From Arthrobacter sp. OAP107 (GTDB taxonomy: Bacteria; Actinomycetota; Actinomycetes; Actinomycetales; Micrococcaceae): 64,000 nt of DNA. Below the pieces are notes generated by a model. That model was not told where the DNA came from. It was given only the letters and a program-made list of their open reading frames with translations, and did no database searches. The stretch spans positions 2,852,001-2,916,000 of the forward strand of contig NZ_JBEPOK010000001.1 of NCBI RefSeq assembly GCF_040546765.1, read 5' to 3'. How positions within the stretch are numbered: position 1 is the first letter of the stretch; every line of letters starts with the position of its first letter. The position numbers were made by a program, and so were the translations under genes. This document shows positions 1 to 8,342 of the stretch, piece by piece.

Positions 1-711
1 TTGATACTCCTATTAGACATTTAGTGATGCAGGCTGTGGGAGGCCATGCGAGAACCCCCCAGCGTTAGCCGCACCATCAGCGGTCCTAGCCAGGGGCAAC
101 AATTTGACGACATGGGTTATAGGTATGTCTTCCTCACCCTGCTGGTCGCCCCGAAACCGATGGAGTCAGCAGCATGCCTCGCATAGCCAACAGCGGCACA
201 ACAACCCCCGGTTCACGCTTTTACGCTGCTGGATCCAGGATCAACATCACCTCGACGCCACCTGCCCTCGGCGTGGCAAATTCTTCGACCGTTGCAAGGC
301 AACGCGTGTCGCAGGATCGCTTATGGGCCAACAATTAATGCGGCCTTTCATCGAGAAGGTCATGCTGCCCTGTGCCGAAACTGTCATGACCAAGTAACAG
401 GTCACTGCGTAGGCCAACGACGCCAAAGGAGATCTCACCTTGAAGAAATGCGGCAGCAGAACCATATCCGCAATCAATTCGGGGACAGGTCATGCCGCCC
501 TCCCCCGCACCCACCATGGATAAGCAGATCAGCCACCAACAGCCGTAAGGAGGCACCTGGTGAACACCCAGCGACGCACCAAAGAAACTCACACCGAATA
601 TCTCACAGGTCATGTCGGCCGAGCCATGAACGCCCATGAACTGGTAACGAACAACAACCCGTCCATCCAGGAAGGCAAGGAGGCACCCGGCCACAGCACC
701 GGCCACCAATG

Positions 712-732
712 AAAAAGGCCCCCGAAGGGGCC
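712..732 (-). terminator. Rho-independent terminator
   Basis: Read on the minus strand, GGCCCC-TTCG-GGGGCC is a six-pair stem with a stable TTCG loop, followed directly by TTTTT. It lies 60 bases downstream (minus sense) of the tRNA 3' end remnant, where a tRNA terminator would be expected. Confidence 0.75.
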
Positions 733-755
733 TACAAGTGAACAAATGTCCACAG

Positions 756-777
756 TCAGAGGCTAAAAAGCCTCTGA
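756..777. repeat. small hairpin next to tRNA remnant
   Basis: TCAGAGGC and GCCTCTGA form a perfect eight-base inverted repeat around an A/T-only loop. It lies between the tRNA 3' end remnant and the terminator at 712-732. It could be a tRNA processing or termination structure, or part of an integrase arm site. Confidence 0.5.
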
Positions 778-791
778 ACAGGGAAAACACG

Positions 792-813
792 TGCCCGAGG
801 TGGGACTCGAACC
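792..813 (-). tRNA. tRNA 3' end remnant (T-loop and acceptor strand), possible att site
   Basis: On the minus strand the sequence contains GGTTCGAGTCC followed by CACCTCGGGCA, the standard T-loop plus 3' acceptor strand of a tRNA ending in a discriminator A. The 5' half of the T-stem does not pair (GCTGG opposite CCCAC), and no D-arm or anticodon arm lies upstream, so only the last 22 or so bases are present. The implied acceptor 5' strand, GCCCGAG, is typical of actinobacterial leucine tRNAs, so tRNA-Leu is my guess. A lone tRNA 3' end is what a tyrosine integrase leaves at the far end of an integrated element. This is a fragment, not a working tRNA. Confidence 0.6.
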
Positions 814-899
814 AGCCGCTCCCCCTGCAAATCCGCCCCTCTTTCGAAAACATCCCCAATCCGGCCCAGTCCGATACCGGTACAACCGAATCCGAAGCC

Positions 900-931
900 G
901 AGGGTGTGGACAGTGTCCACACCCTCTTTTT
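900..931 (+). terminator. strong hairpin with T tract
   Basis: GAGGGTGTGGAC and GTCCACACCCTC form a perfect 12-bp stem with a three-base loop, followed by TTTTT on the plus strand. By structure it is a textbook intrinsic terminator, but no plus-strand gene upstream of it can be recognised. Confidence 0.7.
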
Positions 932-1295
932 GTGAGCAATTTGAGCCCCAAACCAGTCCGAGTGCGACGGCCCTTTGGGGGAACCCTCTCCACGACCGGC
1001 CGCCGCTCCGCCCCGTGCAATACCATTCCAGGGCTCAGCCGCAATCCGACGAACGACTCTGTCTGAGCAATTCTGTGTGAAGCAAGCCGAGGGCTGGGCT
1101 TCAATATACGTCATAGCGTTATCACCTCCTTCGAACTTCTCATGGGCGCAGACCACAGAAGAAGGCATGACCCGAACCTCGCCCTATCGAGCACCGGACT
1201 GCGGCAAGGCCCGGCACCTTTCAACATGCGAAACGCCGGTGACCTGCGCTTCAAGTGACCCGTCACTGGACGAGAGAATGGCGCATCCATCCGGG

Positions 1296-1678
1296 GGGTG
1301 ATGCGCGACCGGGTCGCCACGGCTGGCGCCGGGATGCTCCGCACGATGTTCCTGGCCGGGGCTGCCAGGTTCTGCAGAACCAACAGATGCACACCCGCGA
1401 CGACACTGACGACCGGCTGGTTTTCGCGGAACGTCAGCTGCTTGAGCACCTCCTCCGCCTGCTGCGGTAATACGCACAAAACGGCCACGCCGCTCTGGTC
1501 GATGACCTCTTGGTTGGTGGAGGCGGCCCCCGCTGTTTGGAAGCGCCAGCTAGGTCAGCGGAACGAGCCTGACTGCGCGGGGAGAGCATTATGTGGGGGG
1601 CTGCGCGACGCCTTCGCAGAGGCCGACGACAATTGACGAGGCGATAGACCCGACGCCGAGTATGCCGAACGTGGTCAA
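1296..1678 (-). pseudogene. decayed pyrroline-5-carboxylate reductase-like gene
   Basis: Three minus-strand frames read in turn give one family. A TTG at 1678 opens TTFGILGVGSIASSIV, the N-terminal Rossmann glycine motif. After a frame change comes IMLSPRS. After another comes FQTAGAASTNQEV and then VAVLCVLPQQAEEVL and VVSVVAGVHL, matching the next strands of a ProC-type NAD(P)-binding domain. The sequence stops resembling the family after SIPAPAVATR, near 1296, so the C-terminal dimerisation domain is missing. At least two frameshifts and a truncation make this non-functional. Assignment to the P5C reductase family is by motif; the original substrate is unknown. Confidence 0.6.
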
Positions 1679-2046
1679 GCGAAAGTCCTTTCGTTGAGAG
1701 GTGGAGATGCAAGCTCCTTGCCAGGCGGGCATGGGGCGGCCACGATGCTTCGAGACGACCGAGGAACCCCTTGCCACGGTCGCTAGAGCGGTCCGACGAT
1801 GGTGACGTTTCCTGGAATCGCGGCGCAGCATCACAAGGCCCTGCATCACAAGGAGTTCAGCCAAGCCGAACCGGCAAATCCCCTTTTGAGCGAATCCAGG
1901 CAGGGCGTCACTGATTGCTGGAAACACCCAGAATCGGACTGCCCTCGAACTGCAGGACAGCTTCTGAAACTGGGCGGCGGCCTTTAAGCAGTCGAGCCGC
2001 GACGGCGCCTGCCCGTCGTCGTGGGCGGCGCCGTGCATTCACCGGG

Positions 2047-3096
2047 TCAGGGGCCGGGCGGTTGAATTTCCCCTGACCCCCTGGGGACCAGCTGGGTGGG
2101 GACTACGTAGGTACGCGGTTCTTGCTGGTCTCCGCCGATTCGCGCCAGGACGCGTTCCGCGGCGACCCTGCCGATGTGTTCGGGGTGCTGGGCGACGACG
2201 GTTATGCCGGGCTCGGTCATGTCCGAGAGACTGAAGTCGCCGAAACCGACCAGGGCCACAGCTCTGTTCAGTCCCAGCTCCTTCAAGGCCCGCATGATGC
2301 CAAGTGTGACCAGATTCTGTGCAGAGAAAATAGCAGTCGGCGGCTCGGGGCCGGACAGTAGTTCAGTGGCAGCCATGCGGGCGGACTCCTCCCCATGAAG
2401 TCCTTCCAAGAATGGAATGGTGGTGGTGGGAATACCTGCGCGGCCCAGCTCATCAATGAACCCGCGCCGCCGCTCATGGGCTGTCTGGATATCGGTGCGG
2501 CCACCCAGGTAGGCGAGCCTGGTATGGCCTTGGGAAATGAGGTGCGCGACGGCCTTCGCCGCGCCCAAGGCGTTATCGCTGACCACTGCATCGGCGTCGA
2601 TGCCGACTGGTTCCCTGTCGACGAAAACCATCGGAAGGTCCCTGGAATGTTCCGGCATCAGGTACGCCTGGCTCTTTGCGACTGGGGTCAGAACCAGCCC
2701 ATCGACGCGCCTCCGGAGAAACGCAGTGACCACCGCCTTTTCACGTCCTGCGTCATCGTCCATGCTTGCTGCGAGGACCGCTATTCCGCGGGTCGCCAGA
2801 ACATCTGCCAGGGCCCGGTGGATCTGTCCATGAAACGGGTTGGCAACGCTGGGAAGGAGCAGCCCAATAGACAGTGTCTCCCGGCCCGCACGGCGCAGGC
2901 TTCGGGCTGCCATGTCCGGCTGGTAGTTCAGCCGCTGTGTCGCCTCGAGCACCTTCCGGCGCGTGGCTCCCGAGACACCCGGCTCATCATTAATAACCCG
3001 CGAAACGGTTTTGATGCCCACGCCAGCCAAGGCGGCCACATCCCGCATCGTCGGCCTTGCTATTCCTCCCGTCCCCGGGATACGCGCAGACGCCAT
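2047..3096 (-). CDS. LacI family transcriptional regulator
   Basis: A 349-residue protein, normal for LacI/GalR regulators. Residues 17-65 hold the DNA-binding domain (TMRDVAALAGVGIKTVSRVI, then the hinge helix region NYQPDMAARSLRR). The rest is the periplasmic-binding-protein-like effector domain, with SIGLLLPSVANPF at its start. I chose the ATG at 3096 because AAGGA lies nine bases upstream; an in-frame TTG six bases earlier is possible. It is the last gene of the minus-strand polyol operon, after a membrane protein, and so probably represses that operon in response to the sugar or polyol. The effector cannot be read from the sequence. Confidence 0.93.
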   Translation of the reverse strand: MASARIPGTGGIARPTMRDVAALAGVGIKTVSRVINDEPGVSGATRRKVLEATQRLNYQPDMAARSLRRAGRETLSIGLLLPSVANPFHGQIHRALADVLATRGIAVLAASMDDDAGREKAVVTAFLRRRVDGLVLTPVAKSQAYLMPEHSRDLPMVFVDREPVGIDADAVVSDNALGAAKAVAHLISQGHTRLAYLGGRTDIQTAHERRRGFIDELGRAGIPTTTIPFLEGLHGEESARMAATELLSGPEPPTAIFSAQNLVTLGIMRALKELGLNRAVALVGFGDFSLSDMTEPGITVVAQHPEHIGRVAAERVLARIGGDQQEPRTYVVPTQLVPRGSGEIQPPGP

Positions 3097-3165
3097 CGTC
3101 AAAATTCCTTCACCTCCGATCTCCGGACGCTACGGGTCGACATGTGTCGCACCGGAAGTGCGCAT

Positions 3166-3720
3166 TTAATAGGGCTGCTGAAGGTTGCTTGCCAGGCGTT
3201 GCTCTTGACTCCGTAGTCGCGCTTCCACAGCTTGAATGTTTTTGAGCCCGACAGCCGACTGCGAGAACGCTGCCAAACTGAACAATATGGCGGCTAGGGC
3301 GCTCACGAGAAAGAAGGCATGGCCTTTGGGATCTATGAGGATCCCGTGGAGATCCATGGCCAAGGCTGCGACCGTAGTGATTGGCAAGTAGCGGAGGACT
3401 ATTTTCAGCAGGTTCCGCAGTTGCTCCAGCGGCCGGGTCCAGTCGCTGAAAAGACTGGCGATGGGCAGCGCTCCGGAGCGAATGGCATATCTGAATACGT
3501 CGACATGCTCGTCCGGTAAAGATCTATTCGGCTCGGTACAGGATGACGGCGTTATCAATAGAAAGAGCGCTCCACAGAGCAGCGGAATTGTTGCAGCCAG
3601 GTGGTCAAGGTACGTTGTGCCTGGATGCAGCTCCAGTTGCCAGACCAGGCAGCTGGGAAGGGCGAAGACAGCCCAGGCGGCGAGGGCCCATGACAGCACG
3701 ATCCTGCATTCCTTGAGCAT
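3166..3720 (-). CDS. membrane protein of unknown function
   Basis: A 184-residue protein not recognised as a family member. It has about four hydrophobic segments: one near residues 8-27, one near 43-60, and a pair near 108-125 and 135-158. A more polar stretch between the second and third includes EPNRSLPDEHVDVF, and the charged C-terminus (EARLRSQEQRLAS) may be a short coiled helix. GAGGA lies six bases before the ATG. The gene follows the mannitol-type dehydrogenase by 43 bases and precedes the LacI gene, so it is probably co-transcribed with the polyol operon, but its role is unknown. Confidence 0.7.
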   Translation of the reverse strand: MLKECRIVLSWALAAWAVFALPSCLVWQLELHPGTTYLDHLAATIPLLCGALFLLITPSSCTEPNRSLPDEHVDVFRYAIRSGALPIASLFSDWTRPLEQLRNLLKIVLRYLPITTVAALAMDLHGILIDPKGHAFFLVSALAAILFSLAAFSQSAVGLKNIQAVEARLRSQEQRLASNLQQPY

Positions 3721-3763
3721 ATTAAGTCCTCACTGGTCCCCAGCAGATGGGTCGAATTTTGGC

Positions 3764-5251
3764 TTACTTAGGGCTCGTTGCCAGGGAGGCCAAGGCCGCC
3801 TTGGCGCCGCCACCGTGGAGGTCCTCCAGGACCCGGGTGTAGGCGGCGACGAAACGTTCATTGTCGATGAGGTCACCAAAGATCTGGCGGTTGGATATGA
3901 ACGCCAGAGGTTCCTGGCGCTGGCGTGCGGCGGCGGCCATCAGGGGTTCTTTGAGCCGGTCGACGACGTCGATGGGGTTTCCTTGCTCGTCGGTGCCTTC
4001 GTCGTAGCGGGCCCAGCTGGCCACAATCGCCGCAGACCGGTGGATCTCGCCTTCCAGGTCGAGGTTGGCGCGGATGACCGGGAGCAACCATTTGGGGATC
4101 CGGTCCGAACTTTCGGCACAGAGCCGGGCCAGGGTGTCTTTAACGTGTTCGTTGGAGAACCGCTCAATCAGGGTCCGTTTGTAGGATTCGAGATCGATGC
4201 CGGGGACGGGCTGGAGTGTCGGGGTGGCTTCGTTGTCCATGTAGTCGAGCAGGAACCGCGCCAATAGCGGGTCCTGAGCGGCTTCGTGGGCGTAACGGTA
4301 GCCGGCGAGGTAGCCGAAATAACACATGCCCTGGTGGCTGGCGTTAAGCAGACGCAGCTTCATCAGTTCGTAGGGTTCGACGTCTTCCACAAGCTGGACA
4401 CCGGCATCTTCAAACGGAGGCCTTCCGAGGCTGAAGTGGTCTTCGAGGACCCACTGTTCAAACGGCTCACAGACCACAGGCCAAGCATCTTCGACGCCGA
4501 TTTCCTCAGCCACAGCAGTGCGGTCTACATCGGTAGTGACCGGTGTGATCCGGTCCACCATGCTGTTAGGAAATGTGACTTTTTCCGCGACCCAGGCGCC
4601 AAGCTCCGGCTCTTTGAGGCGCGCGAAAGCGGCGAACATCTTCCGGGCGACGTCCCCGTTTCCTTGGATATTGTCGCAGGACATGACGGTGAAAGGGGCC
4701 AGCCCGCGACCCCGCCGCCGGGACAGTGCCTCGGTGATGAGGCCAAAGATGGTCCGAGGCGCCGCTCCCGGTTGGAGATCATGGGTCACGTCGGGGTTGT
4801 CGCCGTTGAAGTCGCCCGTGACGTGGTGGACGTTGTAACCGCCTTCGGTGACGGTGAGTGAGACGATCCGGATGGCCTCGGAGGCCATTTTTTCGATGAC
4901 GGCCTCGGGGTCATCGGGGGCGAAGAGATAGTCGACGATGGAGCCAATGACCCGTGCTTCCCGGGTTCCATCAGGATTCTTTACGACAAGGGTGTAGAGG
5001 CAGTCTTGGTTGTCCATGACCTGCTTCATGCGGCCATCGCCGGGCAGGACCCCGACTCCGCAGATGGCCCAGTCGTGCGCCTGCCCGGCGTTCATCAGCC
5101 GGTCCAGGTACATTGCCTGATGGGCCCGGTGGAAACCGCCCACGCCGAAGTGGACGATGCCCGCAGTCAGCTTGCTCCGGTCATACGAAGGTATTGCCAG
5201 CAGTCCAGGCATCCCGGGAAGGGAGCCGTTGCTCAATGTCAGCATTGTCAT
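3764..5251 (-). CDS. mannitol 2-dehydrogenase family (long-chain polyol dehydrogenase)
   Basis: A 495-residue cytoplasmic NAD-dependent oxidoreductase of the long-chain polyol dehydrogenase family, which interconverts hexitols or hexonates with keto-sugars, for example D-mannitol with D-fructose. Visible motifs are the N-terminal nucleotide-binding segment IVHFGVGGFHRAHQ, then FTVMSCDNIQGNG, FPNSMVDRITP, and the catalytic KLRLLNASHQG segment near residues 297-310 with its conserved Lys, Asn and His. Its ATG overlaps the stop of the upstream kinase gene (ATGA), implying translational coupling. With the adjacent fructokinase-type gene it completes a mannitol to fructose to fructose-phosphate route. 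Arabitol or mannonate-type substrates cannot be excluded. Confidence 0.9.
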   Translation of the reverse strand: MTMLTLSNGSLPGMPGLLAIPSYDRSKLTAGIVHFGVGGFHRAHQAMYLDRLMNAGQAHDWAICGVGVLPGDGRMKQVMDNQDCLYTLVVKNPDGTREARVIGSIVDYLFAPDDPEAVIEKMASEAIRIVSLTVTEGGYNVHHVTGDFNGDNPDVTHDLQPGAAPRTIFGLITEALSRRRGRGLAPFTVMSCDNIQGNGDVARKMFAAFARLKEPELGAWVAEKVTFPNSMVDRITPVTTDVDRTAVAEEIGVEDAWPVVCEPFEQWVLEDHFSLGRPPFEDAGVQLVEDVEPYELMKLRLLNASHQGMCYFGYLAGYRYAHEAAQDPLLARFLLDYMDNEATPTLQPVPGIDLESYKRTLIERFSNEHVKDTLARLCAESSDRIPKWLLPVIRANLDLEGEIHRSAAIVASWARYDEGTDEQGNPIDVVDRLKEPLMAAAARQRQEPLAFISNRQIFGDLIDNERFVAAYTRVLEDLHGGGAKAALASLATSPK

Positions 5252-6252
5252 GCTTTCCGGGCGGTGAAGGACCCGGTCAGGGAACCCAGCTCGTCTGACG
5301 TGGGTGGGTTGGCCCCTTGGCGGGAGCAGGTGATGGCCGCGGCCCGGTTCGCATAGGCGGCCAGGACGAGTAGTTCCTCTGTGGACAGGCTGTGCAGGCG
5401 TGATCTGCCAAGGGCCCCGAGTGCGCCCATCTGGGCGAGCCCGGAGATCAGTCCGGCCATGAAGGAGTCCCCCGCTCCGACGGTGTCGGCAACCGTGATG
5501 GATTCCCCAGTCGTCTGCACGCGTCCTTGCCTTGTAAGGATCACCGGGCCATGAGCGCCGCAGGTCAACACCACCAGCGACGGTCCGAACTCCAGCCAGG
5601 CTGCCATCGACTCCTCAAGCGACCTGTCGGGGTAAAGCCACAGCAGGTCCTCGTCACTGGCTTTGACGATGTCGCTGGCTGCAACGAAGTCTTCGGCCTG
5701 TTCGCGGGCCGCGGCCGCGTCGGGGCTGATGCCCGGTCGGCAGTTGGGGTCAAAGCTGATGGTCGCGTGGGGGCGTGCTGCTTCGATCAGGCCGCGCACG
5801 GATTTGTTGCCCGGGGGCAGGACCGTCGCGATGGATCCGGTGTGGACATGGAGGGAATTCTCAACCGCTGCCAGCGCGGCGATGGACGCGCCGTTAATGT
5901 CCCAGCTGATGGAGAAGGTGTACTGTGCGGCTCCGGTGGCGTCCAAGGACGCCAGGGCGGTTGAGGTCGGCAGGGAGCCTCCGACGATGGTTTCGACTCC
6001 GTTGCTGTCCAGGTGGTCAGCGATCGTGTGCCCGTAGGGGTCCTCAGCGAAGTGCGTGATGAGTTTGGTGCGGAGGTCCAGGCGGGCGCAGCCGACGGCA
6101 ACGTTGAGGGGGCTGCCGCCGGGGTGCGTTTCGGGCGCGGTGTTTTCGCGGAGCGGGTCATCGATGATGTCAACGAGTGACTCACCGATGACGGTGACCA
6201 GTGCAGCGTCGTCGGAGATGCCTACTTCGGGACCGTTCTCGTGTGGTGGCAT
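5248..6252 (-). CDS. PfkB family carbohydrate kinase, probably fructokinase
   Basis: A 334-residue sugar kinase of the ribokinase/PfkB family. The N-terminal substrate-side motif PGGSPLNVAVGCARL is at about residues 44-58, and the C-terminal signature DTVGAGDSFMAGL, with the catalytic Asp and anion hole, is near residue 257. The length is typical. It sits between a zinc polyol dehydrogenase and a mannitol-type dehydrogenase and overlaps the latter by four bases, so the likely reaction is ATP-dependent phosphorylation of the fructose made by either dehydrogenase. Substrate choice is inferred from context only. Confidence 0.9.
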   Translation of the reverse strand: MPPHENGPEVGISDDAALVTVIGESLVDIIDDPLRENTAPETHPGGSPLNVAVGCARLDLRTKLITHFAEDPYGHTIADHLDSNGVETIVGGSLPTSTALASLDATGAAQYTFSISWDINGASIAALAAVENSLHVHTGSIATVLPPGNKSVRGLIEAARPHATISFDPNCRPGISPDAAAAREQAEDFVAASDIVKASDEDLLWLYPDRSLEESMAAWLEFGPSLVVLTCGAHGPVILTRQGRVQTTGESITVADTVGAGDSFMAGLISGLAQMGALGALGRSRLHSLSTEELLVLAAYANRAAAITCSRQGANPPTSDELGSLTGSFTARKA

Positions 6253-6303
6253 GGCTGCTTCCTTGCAGGTTTGTGCGGTACTGGCGTAAATGGGCTGTGC
6301 GGT

Positions 6304-7365
6304 TCAGCGGCCCGGGTAGACGACGGCCTTGAGCTGTCCAGGCTGCTTGCCGGCTTTGAGGGCTTCTTCAGATTCTGCGAGGGTGAACTTGCCGGTGACC
6401 AGGACGTCCAGGTCCACTTTTCCGTCGGCGATGAGCTGGATCGCCAGGGGCCAGGTGTTTGTGTAGCGGAACACGCCGGATAGCCAGATCTCCCGGTTCT
6501 GGATGTACGAGACGGGAAGTTCGACGTCATCCGCCCCAAGCCCGACGAGGATGACCCTCCCGGCCGGTCCCACGGCCTTGATGCCGGAACGGACAGCCTG
6601 CGGCGCGCCGGAAGCATCAATGAACACATCGACGTCGAGCCCCTCCACCGTCTCTGTCCTGGCGTTCAGCGCGTGCGTGGCGCCGTGTTCCAAGGCGAAG
6701 GCCAACCGGTCCTCCGCGATGTCCGTGATGTAAATGTCCGTGGCGCCGAAGGCGCCGGCGGCCTGGGCGGCGATGATGCCGATCGGGCCCGCCCCGGCGA
6801 TGAGGACCCGGCTACCGGGACGGATTTCGGCGCGTTCGCAGGCCCACAGTCCCACGGAGAGCGGTTCGATGAGGGCGGCGGCCTCGTCGCTGACGCTGTC
6901 GGGGATGTCGTAGGCAAAGTCGCTCTGGATGGTCACGTATTCGGCGAAGGCGCCGTCGATCGGCGGGGTCGCGTAAAACTCAATGTCCGGGCAAAGGTTG
7001 TAGCGTCCGGCCTTGCACTGTTTGCACGTACGGCAGGGGCGCTGGGGTTCGACGGCGACCCGCTTGCCTATCCGTGCGGGGTCGACGGCGGTTCCAACCG
7101 CGGTGATCCGGCCGGAGAGTTCGTGGCCCAGGATCAGTGGATGGTCCACCACGTAGTCGCCGATCCGGCCGTGCTCGTAATAGTGGACGTCGCTGCCGCA
7201 GACGCCGACGGCGGCGACCTGCACCAGGACCTGGTCGGGCTCCAGGTGCGGAACGGCCAGGGTTTCCATGGCCATGTCGCCCTGGCACTTCAGTACGGCG
7301 GCGCGCATGGTGGCCGGTATTTCAGAGTGAGCGAGGGCGCTGGTCTCTGCAGTAGGTGTTGTCAT
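6304..7365 (-). CDS. zinc-dependent polyol (sorbitol/xylitol-type) dehydrogenase
   Basis: A 353-residue medium-chain dehydrogenase of the sorbitol dehydrogenase branch. It shows the catalytic-zinc segment CGSDVHYYEHG near residue 54, then GHELSG, the four structural-zinc cysteines in CRTCKQCKAGRYNLC near 108-122, and a Rossmann motif GAGPIGIIAAQ. It should oxidise sorbitol or xylitol to the ketose with NAD. The start is the ATG at 7365; the frame is open further upstream but overlaps the permease gene and is arginine-rich shadow there. It lies 38 bases after the permease gene in the same operon and feeds the PfkB kinase gene downstream. Confidence 0.92.
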   Translation of the reverse strand: MTTPTAETSALAHSEIPATMRAAVLKCQGDMAMETLAVPHLEPDQVLVQVAAVGVCGSDVHYYEHGRIGDYVVDHPLILGHELSGRITAVGTAVDPARIGKRVAVEPQRPCRTCKQCKAGRYNLCPDIEFYATPPIDGAFAEYVTIQSDFAYDIPDSVSDEAAALIEPLSVGLWACERAEIRPGSRVLIAGAGPIGIIAAQAAGAFGATDIYITDIAEDRLAFALEHGATHALNARTETVEGLDVDVFIDASGAPQAVRSGIKAVGPAGRVILVGLGADDVELPVSYIQNREIWLSGVFRYTNTWPLAIQLIADGKVDLDVLVTGKFTLAESEEALKAGKQPGQLKAVVYPGR

Positions 7366-7403
7366 CGAAATAGTCCTTGGAAATCGAAAGCTGGAATGGC
7401 TGG

Positions 7404-8342
7404 TTACTTGACGGCGCCGAGGGAGAGGCCCTGGACGAGTTTGTCCTGGGCGGCGAAGCCGGCGAACAGCACCGGGAGGGAGATCACGACGGCGGCCGCG
7501 CACACCTTGGCGAGGAACAATCCCTGGCTGGAGACGAAGCCGGTGAGGAAAACCGGGGCGGTGCCAGCGACGACGCCGGTGAGCACGCGGGCCAGCAGGA
7601 GTTCGTTCCAGCTGAAGATGAAGCAGATCAGCGCTGTCGCGGCGATACCGGGCATGGCCACGGGGGCAACGATCTTGCGAAGAGTTAGGAGCAGACCTGC
7701 GCCGTCGATCTGGGCCGCCTCGAGCATTTCCTCGGGTACTTCGGCGAGGAAGGAGCGCATCATCCATACCGCGATGGGCAGGTTCATGGACGTGTACATG
7801 AGGATCAGGAACCAGATGTTGTCCAGCGCGCCGGTGGTCTTCGCGAACAGGTACAGCGGCAGGATCGCGGCGACGACGGGCATCATCTTGGTGGAGAGGA
7901 AGAAGAACATGACGTCCGTCCACTTCTTCACAGGCTTGATCGACAATGCGTAGGCCGCCGGGATGGCCAGGACCAGCACCAGGACGGTGGAAAGGATCGA
8001 GGCGGTGGCTGAGTTGATCATTGGCGGCCAGGGGCTGACGCCGGAGCTGGCGCCGAAGAACTCCCTGTAGGCGTCCAGGGTCAGATTCGCCGCAACGGAG
8101 GGCGGATTCGTGGCGGCGTCCGTTTCCGAGTGGAACGAGGTCAGGATCATCCACAGAACCGGAGTGGCGAAGAGCAGGGCCAGGAGCCAGGCGGCGATGC
8201 CGGCGGCGGTGTTGTTCCGCGTGGGGTCCATGCGGGACTTCCCGCTGCCGAACCAGCCGACGCCGCGGCGGCGGGAACCGGTAGTGAGCGCGGTCGGCCC
8301 GGGGGGTGTGCTTTGGGGTGCAGCGGGGGTGAGGGTGCTCAT
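7404..8342 (-). CDS. ABC sugar/polyol importer permease (MalG-like)
   Basis: A 312-residue inner-membrane permease of the carbohydrate uptake (CUT1) type. About six hydrophobic segments follow a basic 45-residue cytoplasmic N-terminus. The EAA loop that contacts the ATPase is visible as EMLEAAQIDGAGLLLTLRKI. The ATG at 8342 overlaps the upstream permease stop by four bases (ATGA), so the two are translated together. No ATPase gene is in the operon, as is common in actinobacteria where a shared MsiK-type ATPase serves several importers. The downstream dehydrogenases suggest polyols as substrates. Confidence 0.92.
   Translation of the reverse strand: MSTLTPAAPQSTPPGPTALTTGSRRRGVGWFGSGKSRMDPTRNNTAAGIAAWLLALLFATPVLWMILTSFHSETDAATNPPSVAANLTLDAYREFFGASSGVSPWPPMINSATASILSTVLVLVLAIPAAYALSIKPVKKWTDVMFFFLSTKMMPVVAAILPLYLFAKTTGALDNIWFLILMYTSMNLPIAVWMMRSFLAEVPEEMLEAAQIDGAGLLLTLRKIVAPVAMPGIAATALICFIFSWNELLLARVLTGVVAGTAPVFLTGFVSSQGLFLAKVCAAAVVISLPVLFAGFAAQDKLVQGLSLGAVK

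Larger units (their letters stand above)
1..1111. other. stretch without a supportable gene
   Basis: Apart from the hairpins and the tRNA remnant listed separately, I see no recognisable protein here. The open frames on both strands have the arginine/proline/serine-rich look of random reading in GC-rich DNA. On the minus strand a perfect Shine-Dalgarno (AAGGAGGTGAT) sits just before an ATG at 1114, opening a frame that starts MTYIEAQPSACFTQNC, but its continuation runs into the tRNA remnant and resembles nothing I know. That may be the head of a gene cut off by a recombination event. The rest looks like decayed or non-coding sequence. Confidence 0.5.
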
